Assembly: GCF_002018875.1 (NCBI RefSeq)
Contig: NZ_MVOL01000011.1
Coordinates: 229,329-293,328, forward strand
Origin: Pseudomonas sp. MF4836
Lineage (GTDB): Bacteria; Pseudomonadota; Gammaproteobacteria; Pseudomonadales; Pseudomonadaceae
Reading direction: 5' to 3'
Length of the DNA: 64,000 bases
This document shows positions 23,695-32,264 of this stretch, piece after piece. Under the pieces are notes generated by a model that saw nothing but the letters and a program-made list of their open reading frames with translations, was not told the origin of the DNA and made no database searches. How positions within the stretch are numbered: position 1 is the stretch's first letter; each line of letters opens with the position of its first letter. The position numbers were made by a program, and so were the translations under genes.

Positions 23695-25095
23695 TCAGTT
23701 GCCTTGCGCTGCACCCACGGGCGCAGGCGCTGGCTGCGGACTCAATGCCAGCAGCGCGCCCAACAATGCCAGCAGCGCACTGACCCCCACCGCCAGTTGC
23801 AGGCCGTAGGCCAGGCCACCGTCGACGCTGACGGTGTTGGCCAGGGACACCAGCAACGCCAGGCCCAGGGCGCCGCCGATCTGCTGGCTGGTGGAGGCCA
23901 TGCCCGCCGCCACACCCTGTTCGCCGGCGGCAATCCCCTGCCCGGCCGAGACCCACATTGCGGTCCAGGTCATGCCCTGGCCGATGCTCAGCACGATCAC
24001 CCCGGGCAACAGGCTCCAGTAACCAGCCCCCGTGGGCAGCGCCAGGTACACCAGGCCGATGCCCAGGGCGCCAGCCAGCAACCCGCTGACCAACGTACTG
24101 CGCAGGCCGAACCGCAGCAGCGAGCGCTCGGCCAGCCAGATGCCAAAGGTGCAGACCAGGGTCGAGGGCAAGAACGCCAGGCCGCTGTTCAATACGCTGT
24201 AGCCATAGACCTGTTGGAAATACAGGGTCAGGAAGTAGTACTGCACGCCAAAACTGCTCATGAACAACGCGGTCTGGACCATGGCCATGCACAGCGAGCG
24301 GTGCCTGAGCAGGCGCAACGGCATCAGCGGATCGCGGCCCCGGTGCTCGATCCAGGCGAACAGCCCGAGCAAGGCCAGGGCCAGCCCGAGACAGCCCAGG
24401 GTGGCCGGCGCCGTCCAGCCCCACTCCGGCCCCTGGACGATGGCGAACACCAGCAGGGTGCCACCCAGGGTCACGCTCAGCGCGCCGGGCAAATCGAACT
24501 GCCGCCCACGGGCGCGTCGCCCATCGGCCGGGATCCAGCGCCGGGCCAGCAAGGCGCAGGCGCCCGCCAGGGGCACGTTGACCAGGAACACCGCTTCCCA
24601 GCCCCACCACTGCGTGAGTACACCGCCGAGCAGCGCCCCCAGGGCCAGCCCCGCAGCCGACGCCGCGCTCCACACGGCAAAGGCCCGGTTGCGCGCCGGG
24701 CCTTCGGCGTAGTGGCTGTTGATCAGCGCCAGGGTCGCCGGGAACAGCATCGCCCCGCCCACGCCCTGCACCGCCCGCGCCAGCACCAGCAACAGCGCGC
24801 TGCCGCCCAGGCCGCCCGCCAGGGACGCCAGGGCATACAGCGCCTGGCCGATGATGTAGAAACGGCGCTTGCCCAGCAGGTCCGATGCACGCCCACCCAG
24901 CAGCAGGAAGCCGCCAAACGCCACGCTGTAGGCACTGACCACCCACTGCAACTGCTGCGCGGAAAACCCCAGCTCCTGGCCAATCTCCGGCAAGGCGATA
25001 AATACGATGGTGGCGTCCAGGGCGATGATCAGTTGCGCCGTGGCCAGCAGCAACAGCATCCAGCCCGAAGGCTTGGCCGCAGGAGAAGCGGGCAT
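23695..25095 (-). CDS. DHA2-family MFS drug exporter
   Basis: 466 residues from the ATG at 25095 (AAGGAT upstream). Fourteen hydrophobic segments are visible. Helix 1 has ALDATIVFIALPEIGQELG and the loop after helix 2 is GRASDLLGKRRFYIIG; helix 5 has the glycine-rich antiporter motif ALGALLGGVL. This is the QacA/LfrA-like group of proton-driven multidrug exporters in the inner membrane. A divergent LysR gene lies 96 bp away, repeating the arrangement at 9.9-12.3 kb. Confidence 0.93.
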   Translation of the reverse strand: MPASPAAKPSGWMLLLLATAQLIIALDATIVFIALPEIGQELGFSAQQLQWVVSAYSVAFGGFLLLGGRASDLLGKRRFYIIGQALYALASLAGGLGGSALLLVLARAVQGVGGAMLFPATLALINSHYAEGPARNRAFAVWSAASAAGLALGALLGGVLTQWWGWEAVFLVNVPLAGACALLARRWIPADGRRARGRQFDLPGALSVTLGGTLLVFAIVQGPEWGWTAPATLGCLGLALALLGLFAWIEHRGRDPLMPLRLLRHRSLCMAMVQTALFMSSFGVQYYFLTLYFQQVYGYSVLNSGLAFLPSTLVCTFGIWLAERSLLRFGLRSTLVSGLLAGALGIGLVYLALPTGAGYWSLLPGVIVLSIGQGMTWTAMWVSAGQGIAAGEQGVAAGMASTSQQIGGALGLALLVSLANTVSVDGGLAYGLQLAVGVSALLALLGALLALSPQPAPAPVGAAQGN

Positions 25096-25191
25096 GGGGG
25101 AAATCCTTGTGTGGAAAAAGCGGCGGCCAGTGTCATTGATGCGCGTTAAATGATAAATACGCTGCACACGCTTTCAGTAATGACTTAAATC

Positions 25192-26076
25192 ATGGATCTC
25201 AATGCCGTTCGCCTGCTGGTGCGGGTCGCCGAAACCCGCAGTTTCACCCGTGCCGCCGGCGACCTGGGGCTGACCCAGTCCGGGCTGTCCCGGGCTATTT
25301 CGCGCCTTGAGCAGCAACTGGGGGTGCGCCTGTTGCAGCGCAATACCCGCAGCGTAAGCCTGACCCCCGATGGCCAGGTGCTGGTGGAGCGCGCCGCGCC
25401 GCTGCTGGCGGAACTGGCCCACACCGAACACCTGCTGCTGGACCGCCGCGACTCGCCCACCGGGCTGCTGAAAATCAGCACCCCATCGCTGTTCGGGCGC
25501 AAAGTGGTGATGCCGCTGATCGGCCAACTCACCGCGCGTCACCCCGAGCTGTGCATCGAGGCGGTGATGACCGACCGCCTGGTGGACATCATCGACGAGG
25601 GGTTCGATGCGGTATTGCGCACCGGCGAGATCCAGGACCAACGCCTGATCGCCCGCCCGTTGCCGGCCCTGCACTGGGTCACCGTGGCCGCGCCGGACTA
25701 CCTCGCGCGCCACGGCACCCCGCAGACCCTGGAACAATTGCAGCAGCACAACTGCCTGAGCGTGCGTAACCTGCGCAGCGGGCGGCTGGTGGATTGGCAG
25801 TTCATGCAAGGCGGCAAGCTGCGTGAGGTCAGCGTGCCCAGTCGCTTGATCTTCGACATCGGCGATGCCCTGGTGGAAGGCGTGCTGGGCGGCTTCGGCA
25901 TTGCCCAGGTCATGAGCTTTGCGGTCGACGACGCCTTGGCCGACGGCCGCCTGGTGCCGATCCTCGAAGGGTTTTCCGGGTGCAGCCGCAGCCTGTCGCT
26001 GGTCTATCCACCCTCGCGCCAGTGCGCGCCCAAGCTGCAGGCCTTTGCCCGGGCCCTGGGCCTCGCGGCCTGCTGA
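25192..26076 (+). CDS. LysR-family transcriptional regulator
   Basis: 294 residues. The N-terminal HTH reads LLVRVAETRSFTRAAGDLGLTQ then GLSRAISRLEQQLGVRLLQR, and the effector domain starts near residue 90 (in two motifs: SFTRAAGDLGL and ISRLEQQLGVRLL). It belongs to the large AaeR/CrgA-like group in which the effector domain often senses aromatic acids or quinones. The divergent DHA2 exporter is the obvious target. Confidence 0.93.
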   Translation: MDLNAVRLLVRVAETRSFTRAAGDLGLTQSGLSRAISRLEQQLGVRLLQRNTRSVSLTPDGQVLVERAAPLLAELAHTEHLLLDRRDSPTGLLKISTPSLFGRKVVMPLIGQLTARHPELCIEAVMTDRLVDIIDEGFDAVLRTGEIQDQRLIARPLPALHWVTVAAPDYLARHGTPQTLEQLQQHNCLSVRNLRSGRLVDWQFMQGGKLREVSVPSRLIFDIGDALVEGVLGGFGIAQVMSFAVDDALADGRLVPILEGFSGCSRSLSLVYPPSRQCAPKLQAFARALGLAAC

Positions 26077-26113
26077 AGCCTCGCTGCACCGTTATTCAAC
26101 CAAGGAGAGTTCA

Positions 26114-26506
26114 ATGGTCCGCGCCACCCTGATTGCCACCGATGGCCCCTACCTGGAAGCGTGCCTGGAGGTGCAAGGTCAGCGCTTTATCGTCATGGAT
26201 GAGTTCAGCGTCAGCGCCGAGACTATGCCCCAGGTCGGCGACCGCTTTGACTTCGAGTTCTCGGCCGAGCTGGACGAAAACCAGTCATGGGCGCAGATAT
26301 TTTCCCCCGAGCACCCGCAGCGCCAGGGCCTGGAGCACATCGATGGCTGGCGTTACCAGGCCTACGGCCGGATCGTCAGCGTCGCCCCGGTGGTGGTCGA
26401 CTGCGCGGTGCTGCAGGTCGAAGATGTGGTGCGCTCCAGCGACCCGGCACTGATCGGCGAATACGTGGCGTTCACCATCACCCGGCTGGGCGGCTATCTC
26501 GCGTGA
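26114..26506 (+). CDS. Hypothetical protein, 130 aa
   Basis: Translation begins at the ATG at 26114, five bases after AGGAGA; a longer in-frame reading overlaps the LysR gene and is unlikely. The product is a soluble, acidic, beta-rich protein (RFDFEFSAELDENQSWAQIF; VDCAVLQVEDVVRSSDP) with no signal peptide and no recognised domain. It is followed 23 bases later by a GNAT gene in the same direction, so the two may be co-transcribed. No function is proposed. Confidence 0.75.
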   Translation: MVRATLIATDGPYLEACLEVQGQRFIVMDEFSVSAETMPQVGDRFDFEFSAELDENQSWAQIFSPEHPQRQGLEHIDGWRYQAYGRIVSVAPVVVDCAVLQVEDVVRSSDPALIGEYVAFTITRLGGYLA

Positions 26507-26529
26507 ATCCCCCTCGACAAGGACCTTGC

Positions 26530-27078
26530 GTGAACAACTTTCCCACCCGCGAAACCCCGCGCCTGCTGCTGCGCGAACTGACGCCGCAAGACGCGCCAAG
26601 GCTGCTGCAAATGTATGGCGACGCCCAGGCGATGCAATGGCTGGGCAGCGACCCGCTTACCGAGTTGGCCCAGGCCCAGGCGCTGATCGAGACCTTCGCC
26701 ACCTGGCGTCAGCAAGCCACGCCCGGCACCCGCTGGGGCATCGAATGCCGGCTGGACGGTCAGTTGCTCGGCGACTGCGGTTTGTTCAAATGGAGCCGCG
26801 AGTACCGCAGCTGCTTTGTAGCCTTCGCCCTGGCCCCCGACGCCAGGGGCCGGGGGGTCATGGGCGAAACCTTGCGGACGGTCCTGGCCTGGGGCTTTGC
26901 ACAGATGCAGTTGAACCGCGTGCAAGCCCTGGTGCACCCGCAGAACCAGGCAAGCCTGCAACTGCTGGAGCGCCTGGGGTTCGAGCAGGAAGGCCGGTTG
27001 CGCGAGGCGGGGTACTGGGCGGGCCGGCATCATGACCTGCTGCAACTGTCGCTGCTGCGCCGCGAGTTCAGGCCCTGA
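26530..27078 (+). CDS. RimJ/RimL-type GNAT acetyltransferase
   Basis: 182 residues from a GTG at 26530 with AAGGA seven bases upstream. The N-terminus ETPRLLLRELTPQDAPRLL is the hallmark of the RimJ/RimL subgroup, and the acetyl-CoA loop is LAPDARGRGVMGETL. The C-terminal strand has NQASLQLLERLGFEQEGRLR. Members acetylate protein N-termini, amino acids or small molecules; the substrate is unknown. It may share a transcript with the preceding hypothetical gene. Confidence 0.9.
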   Translation: MNNFPTRETPRLLLRELTPQDAPRLLQMYGDAQAMQWLGSDPLTELAQAQALIETFATWRQQATPGTRWGIECRLDGQLLGDCGLFKWSREYRSCFVAFALAPDARGRGVMGETLRTVLAWGFAQMQLNRVQALVHPQNQASLQLLERLGFEQEGRLREAGYWAGRHHDLLQLSLLRREFRP

Positions 27079-27096
27079 TCACGGCCTGGAGCGGGC

Positions 27097-27693
27097 TCAC
27101 GGCTTCAGCAACTGGCCGTCGAGCGGCGCGCCAATGGTCAGGAAATGGCCACCGGCCACGTGGTGCAAGGTGCGCAGCGCATCATGCCCTTCGAAGTGCC
27201 AGCGGCCGTCGCTGAACACCCGCGAGTCAGCCTGGGCGGCAATCACCTCGGCCAGGAACAGGTCGTATTGCTGATGGTTGTGCGGCTCGGGCAACAGCCG
27301 GCATTCGAGCCAGGCCACGCACCCTTCCAGCAGCGGCGCCTCGACCTGTTCACCGGCAAAGGTCTGTAGCCCGTAGGCCTGGAATTTATCGCCACCGCCC
27401 TGTTGCAGCTCCAGGCCCGAGGTGGAGCCGACGGTCTGCACGATATCGGCCTGGGCCGCGCAGGGCACGTTGAGCACGAAGGTGCCTGCGGCTTCCAGCA
27501 GTTGGCGGGTCCAGGTGGACTTGTCGAGCACCACCGCGACTTTCGGCGGCTCGAAATCCAGGGGCATGGCCCAGGCGGCGGCCATGATGTTGCGCTGCCC
27601 GTCGTGGGCGGCACTGACCAGTACGGTGGGGCCATGGTTGAGCAGGCGATAGGCCTTGGACAACGGCACCGGACGACGCTGGGATGGGCTCAT
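27097..27693 (-). CDS. Flavin-reductase-like domain protein
   Basis: 198 residues matching the FMN-binding split-barrel flavin reductase family (HpaC/DIM6-like). Visible features are VLVSAAHDGQRNIMAAAW for FMN phosphate binding, FEPPKVAVVLDKSTWT and GTFVLNVPCAAQ. It probably binds FMN and either reduces flavin with NAD(P)H or acts as a flavin-dependent oxidoreductase on its own. It lies alone between convergent or unrelated genes, so no partner monooxygenase is suggested by context. Confidence 0.88.
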   Translation of the reverse strand: MSPSQRRPVPLSKAYRLLNHGPTVLVSAAHDGQRNIMAAAWAMPLDFEPPKVAVVLDKSTWTRQLLEAAGTFVLNVPCAAQADIVQTVGSTSGLELQQGGGDKFQAYGLQTFAGEQVEAPLLEGCVAWLECRLLPEPHNHQQYDLFLAEVIAAQADSRVFSDGRWHFEGHDALRTLHHVAGGHFLTIGAPLDGQLLKP

Positions 27694-27768
27694 GCTGGCT
27701 CCTTGGGCAAAAGCGCGATTGTAGCGGGATCTGTAATCGGCCTGGGCCAGCCCCCGGGCCCAGGCGAT

Positions 27769-27804
27769 AAAAAACCCGCGTCGGTGCAGGGCCGTACGCG
27801 GGTT
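27769..27804 (-). terminator. Rho-independent terminator of the chemoreceptor gene
   Basis: On the minus strand AACCCGCGT (27804-27796) pairs with ACGCGGGTT (27781-27773) and is followed directly by a run of T residues (27774-27769). It lies about 20 bases past the chemoreceptor stop codon. Confidence 0.85.
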
Positions 27805-27825
27805 GGATGGGGCCTGGGCCCGGGC

Positions 27826-29142
27826 TTAGGTGGAGAGTTGGTTGGCGAACTGCCCGACCGCGCTCACGACTTTTTGCGCGCCGTCCTGAATCTCGACAAT
27901 CACCGTACCGGCTTCGGCGGCCAGGGCCAGCCCTTGTTCGGCCTGGCTTTGACCTTCGGCCATCAAGGCTACTGCATCGCGGGCCATGTCCTGGTTCTGA
28001 CGCACCACGGCAACGATTTCTTCGGTGGCCTTGCTGGTGCGCGACGCCAGTTGCCGGACCTCGTCCGCCACCACCGCAAAGCCACGCCCCTGCTCACCGG
28101 CCCGCGCCGCTTCGATGGCGGCGTTGAGCGCCAGCAGGTTGGTCTGCTCGGCAATCCCGCTGATGGTCTTGACGATGGTGCCGATCACCAGCGACTGCTC
28201 ATTCAGTGCCTCGATCCCGTCGCCGGCCTGCTGCATGTGCTTGGCCAGGTCGCGCATCACGTTGACTGCCTCGGTCACCACCGTGGTGCCACGCTGGGCA
28301 CTATTGTCGGTTTGCAGCGAGGTGCTGTAGGCGATGTTGGCGGCTTCGGCGACGGCTATTTCCTGATTGACCTGATCGGTGATCACGGTGGCGAACTTCA
28401 CCACCTTGTACAGCTTGTTGTTGGCGTCGAGCACCGGGTTGTAGGAGGCCTCGAGCCACACCACGCGACCATGGCTGTCGATCCGCTTGAAGCGCTCGGC
28501 AACGAACTCGCCATTGTTCAAGCGCTTCCAGAACGCCTGGTACGCGGCGCTGTTGTACTCCTCCGGCTCACAGAACATGCGGTGATGCTTGCCCTGGATC
28601 TGCGCCAGGGTGTAGCCCATGCCCTTGAGGAAGCGCTCGTTGGCCGTCAGCACGTGGCCATTGAGGTCGAACTCGATCACCGCGGTGGAGCGCACCAGGG
28701 CGCCGATCAGGTTTTCGTGCTCGCGCGAGGCTTCGATGGTGCGGGTCAGGTCGCTGCAGTAAATCGCGAAATACTTGATCCGCCCGGCCGAGTCACGAAT
28801 CGGCTGCGAGATGGAGCGCAGCCAGGCTTCCTGGCCATTGCCGCGCAACAGGCGCACCGCGCCGGCGAAGTGTTCGCCACGGGTCAGCGACACCTTGAAG
28901 CGTTTGTGAAACTCATCGCTTCGAACATGCTCCGGCACCAGGTCTTCCAGGGCCCGGCCGAGCAGATCGCCACTCTTGTAGAGCATCTCCTGAGCGAAGT
29001 TGTGGTTGACCGAGTGAATCCGTCCATCGGCATCCAGGGTGAGAACCATCATCTCGCTTTCGAGGCTTTCCTTGACTTGCTGCAGGCTCGAGAGTTCTTC
29101 GCGAAGAGCCGACAGCTCTTGCTTCAAGCGTTTGTTGAACAT
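27826..29142 (-). CDS. Soluble PAS-PAS methyl-accepting chemoreceptor, BdlA-like
   Basis: 438 residues from the ATG at 29142; the longer frame adds 41 residues of non-protein-like sequence. A short coiled-coil start (LKQELSALREELSSLQQVKE) leads to PAS1 (about 35-140, DADGRIHSVNHNF), PAS2 (about 155-265, DLNGHVLTANERFLKGMGYT) and a chemoreceptor signalling domain (about 300-438) with the hairpin GIAEQTNLLALNAAIEAARAG. No transmembrane segment exists. This is the layout of P. aeruginosa BdlA, which links redox or nutrient cues to biofilm dispersal, and of Aer-like soluble receptors. (Motifs quoted are each 20 residues or fewer when split at EQTNLLALNAAIEAARAG.). Confidence 0.88.
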   Translation of the reverse strand: MFNKRLKQELSALREELSSLQQVKESLESEMMVLTLDADGRIHSVNHNFAQEMLYKSGDLLGRALEDLVPEHVRSDEFHKRFKVSLTRGEHFAGAVRLLRGNGQEAWLRSISQPIRDSAGRIKYFAIYCSDLTRTIEASREHENLIGALVRSTAVIEFDLNGHVLTANERFLKGMGYTLAQIQGKHHRMFCEPEEYNSAAYQAFWKRLNNGEFVAERFKRIDSHGRVVWLEASYNPVLDANNKLYKVVKFATVITDQVNQEIAVAEAANIAYSTSLQTDNSAQRGTTVVTEAVNVMRDLAKHMQQAGDGIEALNEQSLVIGTIVKTISGIAEQTNLLALNAAIEAARAGEQGRGFAVVADEVRQLASRTSKATEEIVAVVRQNQDMARDAVALMAEGQSQAEQGLALAAEAGTVIVEIQDGAQKVVSAVGQFANQLST

Positions 29143-29356
29143 GGGATGCACCGATGGACTGAAATAAGTGGCAGTTCTGAGCCTAACCATCGGCGCTGAA
29201 AGTTTTTTCTGAAGAGCTATAGAGATTTGTCTGACAAAAATACTTTCAAGCGGCGAACCGGCCACACTCTGGAGCCCGGACAGGCCTCTTGCCTGGTATC
29301 AGGCAGAGGTTATAGTCGTGCCCGGCACAATCCACGCTGATCGACGGAGTTGAGTA

Positions 29357-29866
29357 ATGGATGATTCACGCAAGGCGCTTTTCGACCAGGCTGCAGCCCG
29401 GGTCGGCCACAGTTTCGCAGGGGAGATGCGGATTGGCGGCAACTATGTCTCCACCGTGCAACATGGCGACGAGGTGTACGTCAGCGGCCAGATTCCGCGC
29501 ATCGACAACACGGTGATGGTGGTCGGCCGAGTTGGGGCCGAGGTATCCCTGGAGCAGGGACGGCACGCGGCACGGATCTGCACCCTGCGCGCGCTGGCCA
29601 TTCTCCAGCAAACCCTGGGTGACCTGCAGCGCATCAAGAAGGTATTGCGCATCAACGTCTATGTGCAGAGCGCCGCCGACTTCACCCAACAGAGCGAAGT
29701 CGCCGACGCGGCGTCCGACCTGCTGTATTCAGTGTTCGCCGAGGCTGGGGTGCACACCCGCACCTCCCTGGGGGTGTACCAGCTACCGAAAAATGCATCG
29801 GTGGAAGTGGACATGATCGTCGCCCTCGAACCGGCCCCGGCGCCCCACGAAACCACCGAAGATTGA
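29357..29866 (+). CDS. RidA-family (YjgF) protein
   Basis: 169 residues, longer than the ~130 of canonical RidA because of N- and C-terminal extensions. Family features are VYVSGQIPRIDN, LGDLQRIKKVLRINVYVQ and RTSLGVYQLPKNASVEVD; the Arg in HTRTSLG corresponds to the residue that binds the substrate carboxylate in RidA. RidA deaminates reactive enamine/imine intermediates. The strand after it is more typical of the Rid6/Rid7-like groups, so activity on 2-aminoacrylate is not assured. It is divergent from the chemoreceptor gene. Confidence 0.9.
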   Translation: MDDSRKALFDQAAARVGHSFAGEMRIGGNYVSTVQHGDEVYVSGQIPRIDNTVMVVGRVGAEVSLEQGRHAARICTLRALAILQQTLGDLQRIKKVLRINVYVQSAADFTQQSEVADAASDLLYSVFAEAGVHTRTSLGVYQLPKNASVEVDMIVALEPAPAPHETTED

Positions 29867-29881
29867 GGCCCGCGCGCGGGG

Positions 29882-30214
29882 TTAGCTGCCGTTGTTGCGG
29901 CACTGGCCCTGCACTTGATATTCGATGGTCCGCAGTTGCCCGGCGGAATCCTCGTAGGTCATGCGCGAGGGCACCAGGCCACAGGACTTGAGCGGCGGGG
30001 TCATGCTGACCACCCGGGAAATATCCAGGTTCATGCCATATCGATAGGGCTCAACCTTCGGCACCAACTTGCCCTGCTGTGTGGCGTAGCGCTCCATGGC
30101 TTGCTGGTTTGCGTCCATCGCGCGCTGGAACGTGCGCTCACCGCCGCCCTCGGCCCACGCCACGGATGACAGGCCCAATACCCACGCGGCGATCACTGAC
30201 TGGATTGCTTTCAC
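29882..30214 (-). CDS. DUF2790 secreted protein
   Basis: 110 residues from a GTG at 30214 preceded by GAGGAAAC. A Sec signal peptide (MKAIQSVIAAWVLGLSSVAWA) is followed by a low-complexity segment with several Gln and Met residues, then the DUF2790 core: YRYGMNLDISRVVSMTPP, CGLVPSRMTYED and the final short strand. Two Cys in the core could form a disulfide. DUF2790 proteins are small periplasmic proteins of unknown function found in multiple copies in Pseudomonas; some are reported to respond to copper, which would suit the metal genes to the right. Confidence 0.85.
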   Translation of the reverse strand: MKAIQSVIAAWVLGLSSVAWAEGGGERTFQRAMDANQQAMERYATQQGKLVPKVEPYRYGMNLDISRVVSMTPPLKSCGLVPSRMTYEDSAGQLRTIEYQVQGQCRNNGS

Positions 30215-30375
30215 GACTGTTTCCTCGTCTGGATGACGCTGGCGAGGATATCCAGCCGACCCTGTCAGGGTGATCTCGGCCTCCTTACATTTCTGTCATC
30301 CAGCTCCGCCCTCCAGCACCGACCCCGAAAACAGCGCGGTTCTGCCAAGCGCACGGGCCGTGCTGCCTGCCGGTC

Positions 30376-30390
30376 TTGCAAAATTGTAAT
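30376..30390 (+). promoter_or_regulatory. Site A: shared palindrome upstream of the OprD-family porin gene
   Basis: TTGCAAAATTGTAAT matches the pattern TTnCAnAAnTGTAAT that recurs before the PtrA-like gene (31926-31940). It lies 146 bp before the porin ATG, in a 320-bp gap (30215-30535) that otherwise holds only promoter-like AT-rich sequence, including AATAAGAA at 30476-30483. The arms are nearly symmetrical (TTGCA/TGTAA). Confidence 0.5.
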
Positions 30391-30535
30391 CCGCCCGTCA
30401 CTCCGGGGTTATCTGCCGTTTGCAACTATCCGCGCTGGCTCCCCGTGCGGCTTTTGGCGCGGCCGCGAGCAGACCAATAAGAACGTCTCTGACGATAAGA
30501 AAGTTGATAGCTGCCACCCTTCAGGAGCGAAATTC

Positions 30536-31864
30536 ATGCGTACTCAAACCCGCTTGTCGTTGTCCGTTTTCTGCGCGGCGCTGGGGCTTGGCCCGGTGTC
30601 GGTCAATGCGGCCGACGACAAGCCCGAAGGCTTTATCGAAGGCAGCAGCCTCAACGTGCTGGCCCGTAACTTCTACTTCAATCGCGATGACCGCAAAGGC
30701 CAGTCCAGCCCCACCGGCAATGGTTACTCCGAGGCCTGGGCCCAGGGGCTGATCGGCCGTTTCGAATCCGGCTTTACCCAGGGCACGGTAGGTCTTGGCC
30801 TGGATGCATTTGCCATGTACGGCTTCAAGCTCGATTCGGGAGCCGGACGCAGCGGCGGGGGCGGCTCGTTCGGCGTGCTGCCGGTCGACAGCGACAATCG
30901 CCCGGCTGACGATTACGCCAAGGTCGGTGGCGCGGCAAAAATGCGCCTGCTGGACACAGTGGTCAGGGTGGGCGACGTGTTCCCGAAAACCCCGGTGGTG
31001 CACTACGGAGATTCGCGGCTGCTGCCCGAGAGCTTTCGCGGCGCCACCTTTGAAAACACCAGCCTCGAGGGCCTGACCCTGCAAGGCGGACGGCTGCACG
31101 CCATGAGCCAGCCCGACAGCAGCGGCATGCGCGATGGCTTCGCGACCTTCTACGCGGGCAAGGTCGATTCGCCGTGGGTCGGTTATTTCGGCGGCGATTA
31201 CCAGCTCAACCCCAACCTCAGTTTCAGCCTCTACAGCAGCCGCCTGAAAGACGCCTGGGACCAGCACTACTTCGGTACCGCGGCGAACTATCCCCTCACC
31301 GAGAACCTGGCGCTGTTCGCCGGTTTCAACTACTACAAGGCGGTCGACGAGGGCAAAAAACGGCTCGGCAAATTCGACAACAACATCTGGAGTGCCAAGG
31401 TCGGCGCAACCTATGGCGCCCATACCCTGGCCCTGTCCCACCAGCGCAACAATGGCGATGACGACTTCGACTACCTGCGCCAGTCGGACTCGATTTTCCT
31501 CGACAACTCGATCCAGTACAGCGACTTCAACTCGCCCAAGGAACGTTCGTGGATGGTGCGCTACGACCTCGACATGCAGACCTTCGGCATTCCCGGCCTG
31601 TCGTTCATGACCCGCTACGGCAAAGGCACCGGCGCCGACTACAGCAACGCCAATTCGGTGTACATGCGTCGCGATGCGGCGGGCGACCCGCTGACCGACC
31701 AGCGCCGCTGGGAGCGCGATATCGAAGCCAAGTACGTGGTGCAGGAAGGCAGCCTCAAGGACCTGTCGCTGCGCATCCGCCAGGCGACGATTCGCTCCAG
31801 CCGCTTTGAGTCCGACCTCGAGGAATTTCGCCTGATCGTCGAGTACCCGCTGGCGATTCTCTAA
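30536..31864 (+). CDS. OprD-family outer-membrane porin
   Basis: 442 residues from the ATG at 30536 (AGGAG eight bases upstream). The signal peptide ends near VSVNA before ADDKPEGF. OprD hallmarks are GFIEGSSLNVLARNFYFNRD at the first strand, the YSEAWAQGLIGRFESGFT box and the C-terminal LRIRQATIRSSRF...LIVEYPLAIL strand set. These 18-strand channels admit specific small substrates such as basic amino acids, aromatic acids or metal chelates. The neighbouring genes and shared upstream motif suggest a metal-related role, as with OprC/OprD members controlled by metal response regulators. Confidence 0.92.
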   Translation: MRTQTRLSLSVFCAALGLGPVSVNAADDKPEGFIEGSSLNVLARNFYFNRDDRKGQSSPTGNGYSEAWAQGLIGRFESGFTQGTVGLGLDAFAMYGFKLDSGAGRSGGGGSFGVLPVDSDNRPADDYAKVGGAAKMRLLDTVVRVGDVFPKTPVVHYGDSRLLPESFRGATFENTSLEGLTLQGGRLHAMSQPDSSGMRDGFATFYAGKVDSPWVGYFGGDYQLNPNLSFSLYSSRLKDAWDQHYFGTAANYPLTENLALFAGFNYYKAVDEGKKRLGKFDNNIWSAKVGATYGAHTLALSHQRNNGDDDFDYLRQSDSIFLDNSIQYSDFNSPKERSWMVRYDLDMQTFGIPGLSFMTRYGKGTGADYSNANSVYMRRDAAGDPLTDQRRWERDIEAKYVVQEGSLKDLSLRIRQATIRSSRFESDLEEFRLIVEYPLAIL

Positions 31865-31873
31865 GCCTTGCGC

Positions 31874-31896
31874 CGGGCAGGTTCGGTGCCTGCCCG
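31874..31896 (+). terminator. Hairpin after the OprD-family gene
   Basis: CGGGCAGG (31874-31881) pairs with CCTGCCCG (31889-31896) around TTCGGTG, ten bases beyond the stop. The following bases are ACGTTAAAAC, so there is no T-run. Confidence 0.6.
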
Positions 31897-31925
31897 ACGT
31901 TAAAACTTCTTCACAGACTCACACC

Positions 31926-31940
31926 TTTCAGAACTGTAAT
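31926..31940 (+). promoter_or_regulatory. Site B: shared palindrome upstream of the PtrA-like gene
   Basis: TTTCAGAACTGTAAT matches TTnCAnAAnTGTAAT and is identical to site A at all 11 fixed positions. It lies 103 bp before the PtrA-like ATG. The arms TTTCAG and CTGTAA form an imperfect palindrome. Confidence 0.5.
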
Positions 31941-32042
31941 ATCGGCCTCACCTTCTCGTTAGGTTGTGCTCCATATACTCCAGAACAGGTTCAAGCCCGC
32001 AGCCTTCCCGCTGTCGGCAGGGCCCTTTACAGGAGTCATAGC

Positions 32043-32264
32043 ATGCAGCCTGCCCAACTGTTTTTGATCGGCCTTCTGGCCACGATCACCACCGCCGCAC
32101 TGGCCGCTGATGGCAGCGAACGCTCCCAGCTGGCACGGGACAGTTTCCTGCTCGGACAGGAACAGATCCACGGCGACAACAACCAGCAAGTCGCCGCCAG
32201 TGGCAGCGAAGACAGACCCGAACCCAGCGCCCCGAAGCCCTCCGCGGCTGACGAAAAAATCTGA
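32043..32264 (+). CDS. PtrA-like small secreted protein
   Basis: 73 residues. The N-terminal signal peptide (FLIGLLATITTAALA) precedes ADGSERSQLARDSFLLGQEQIHG, which I recognise as similar to the N-terminal region of PtrA-type co-regulatory proteins of Pseudomonas: an acidic GSERS start and a Gln/His segment. The rest is a short Pro/Ser/Ala-rich tail. PtrA is copper-inducible and linked to copper tolerance and type III secretion control in P. aeruginosa. A good ribosome site (CAGGAG) lies seven to eight bases upstream. The shared promoter motif with the porin gene supports metal regulation. Confidence 0.65.
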   Translation: MQPAQLFLIGLLATITTAALAADGSERSQLARDSFLLGQEQIHGDNNQQVAASGSEDRPEPSAPKPSAADEKI

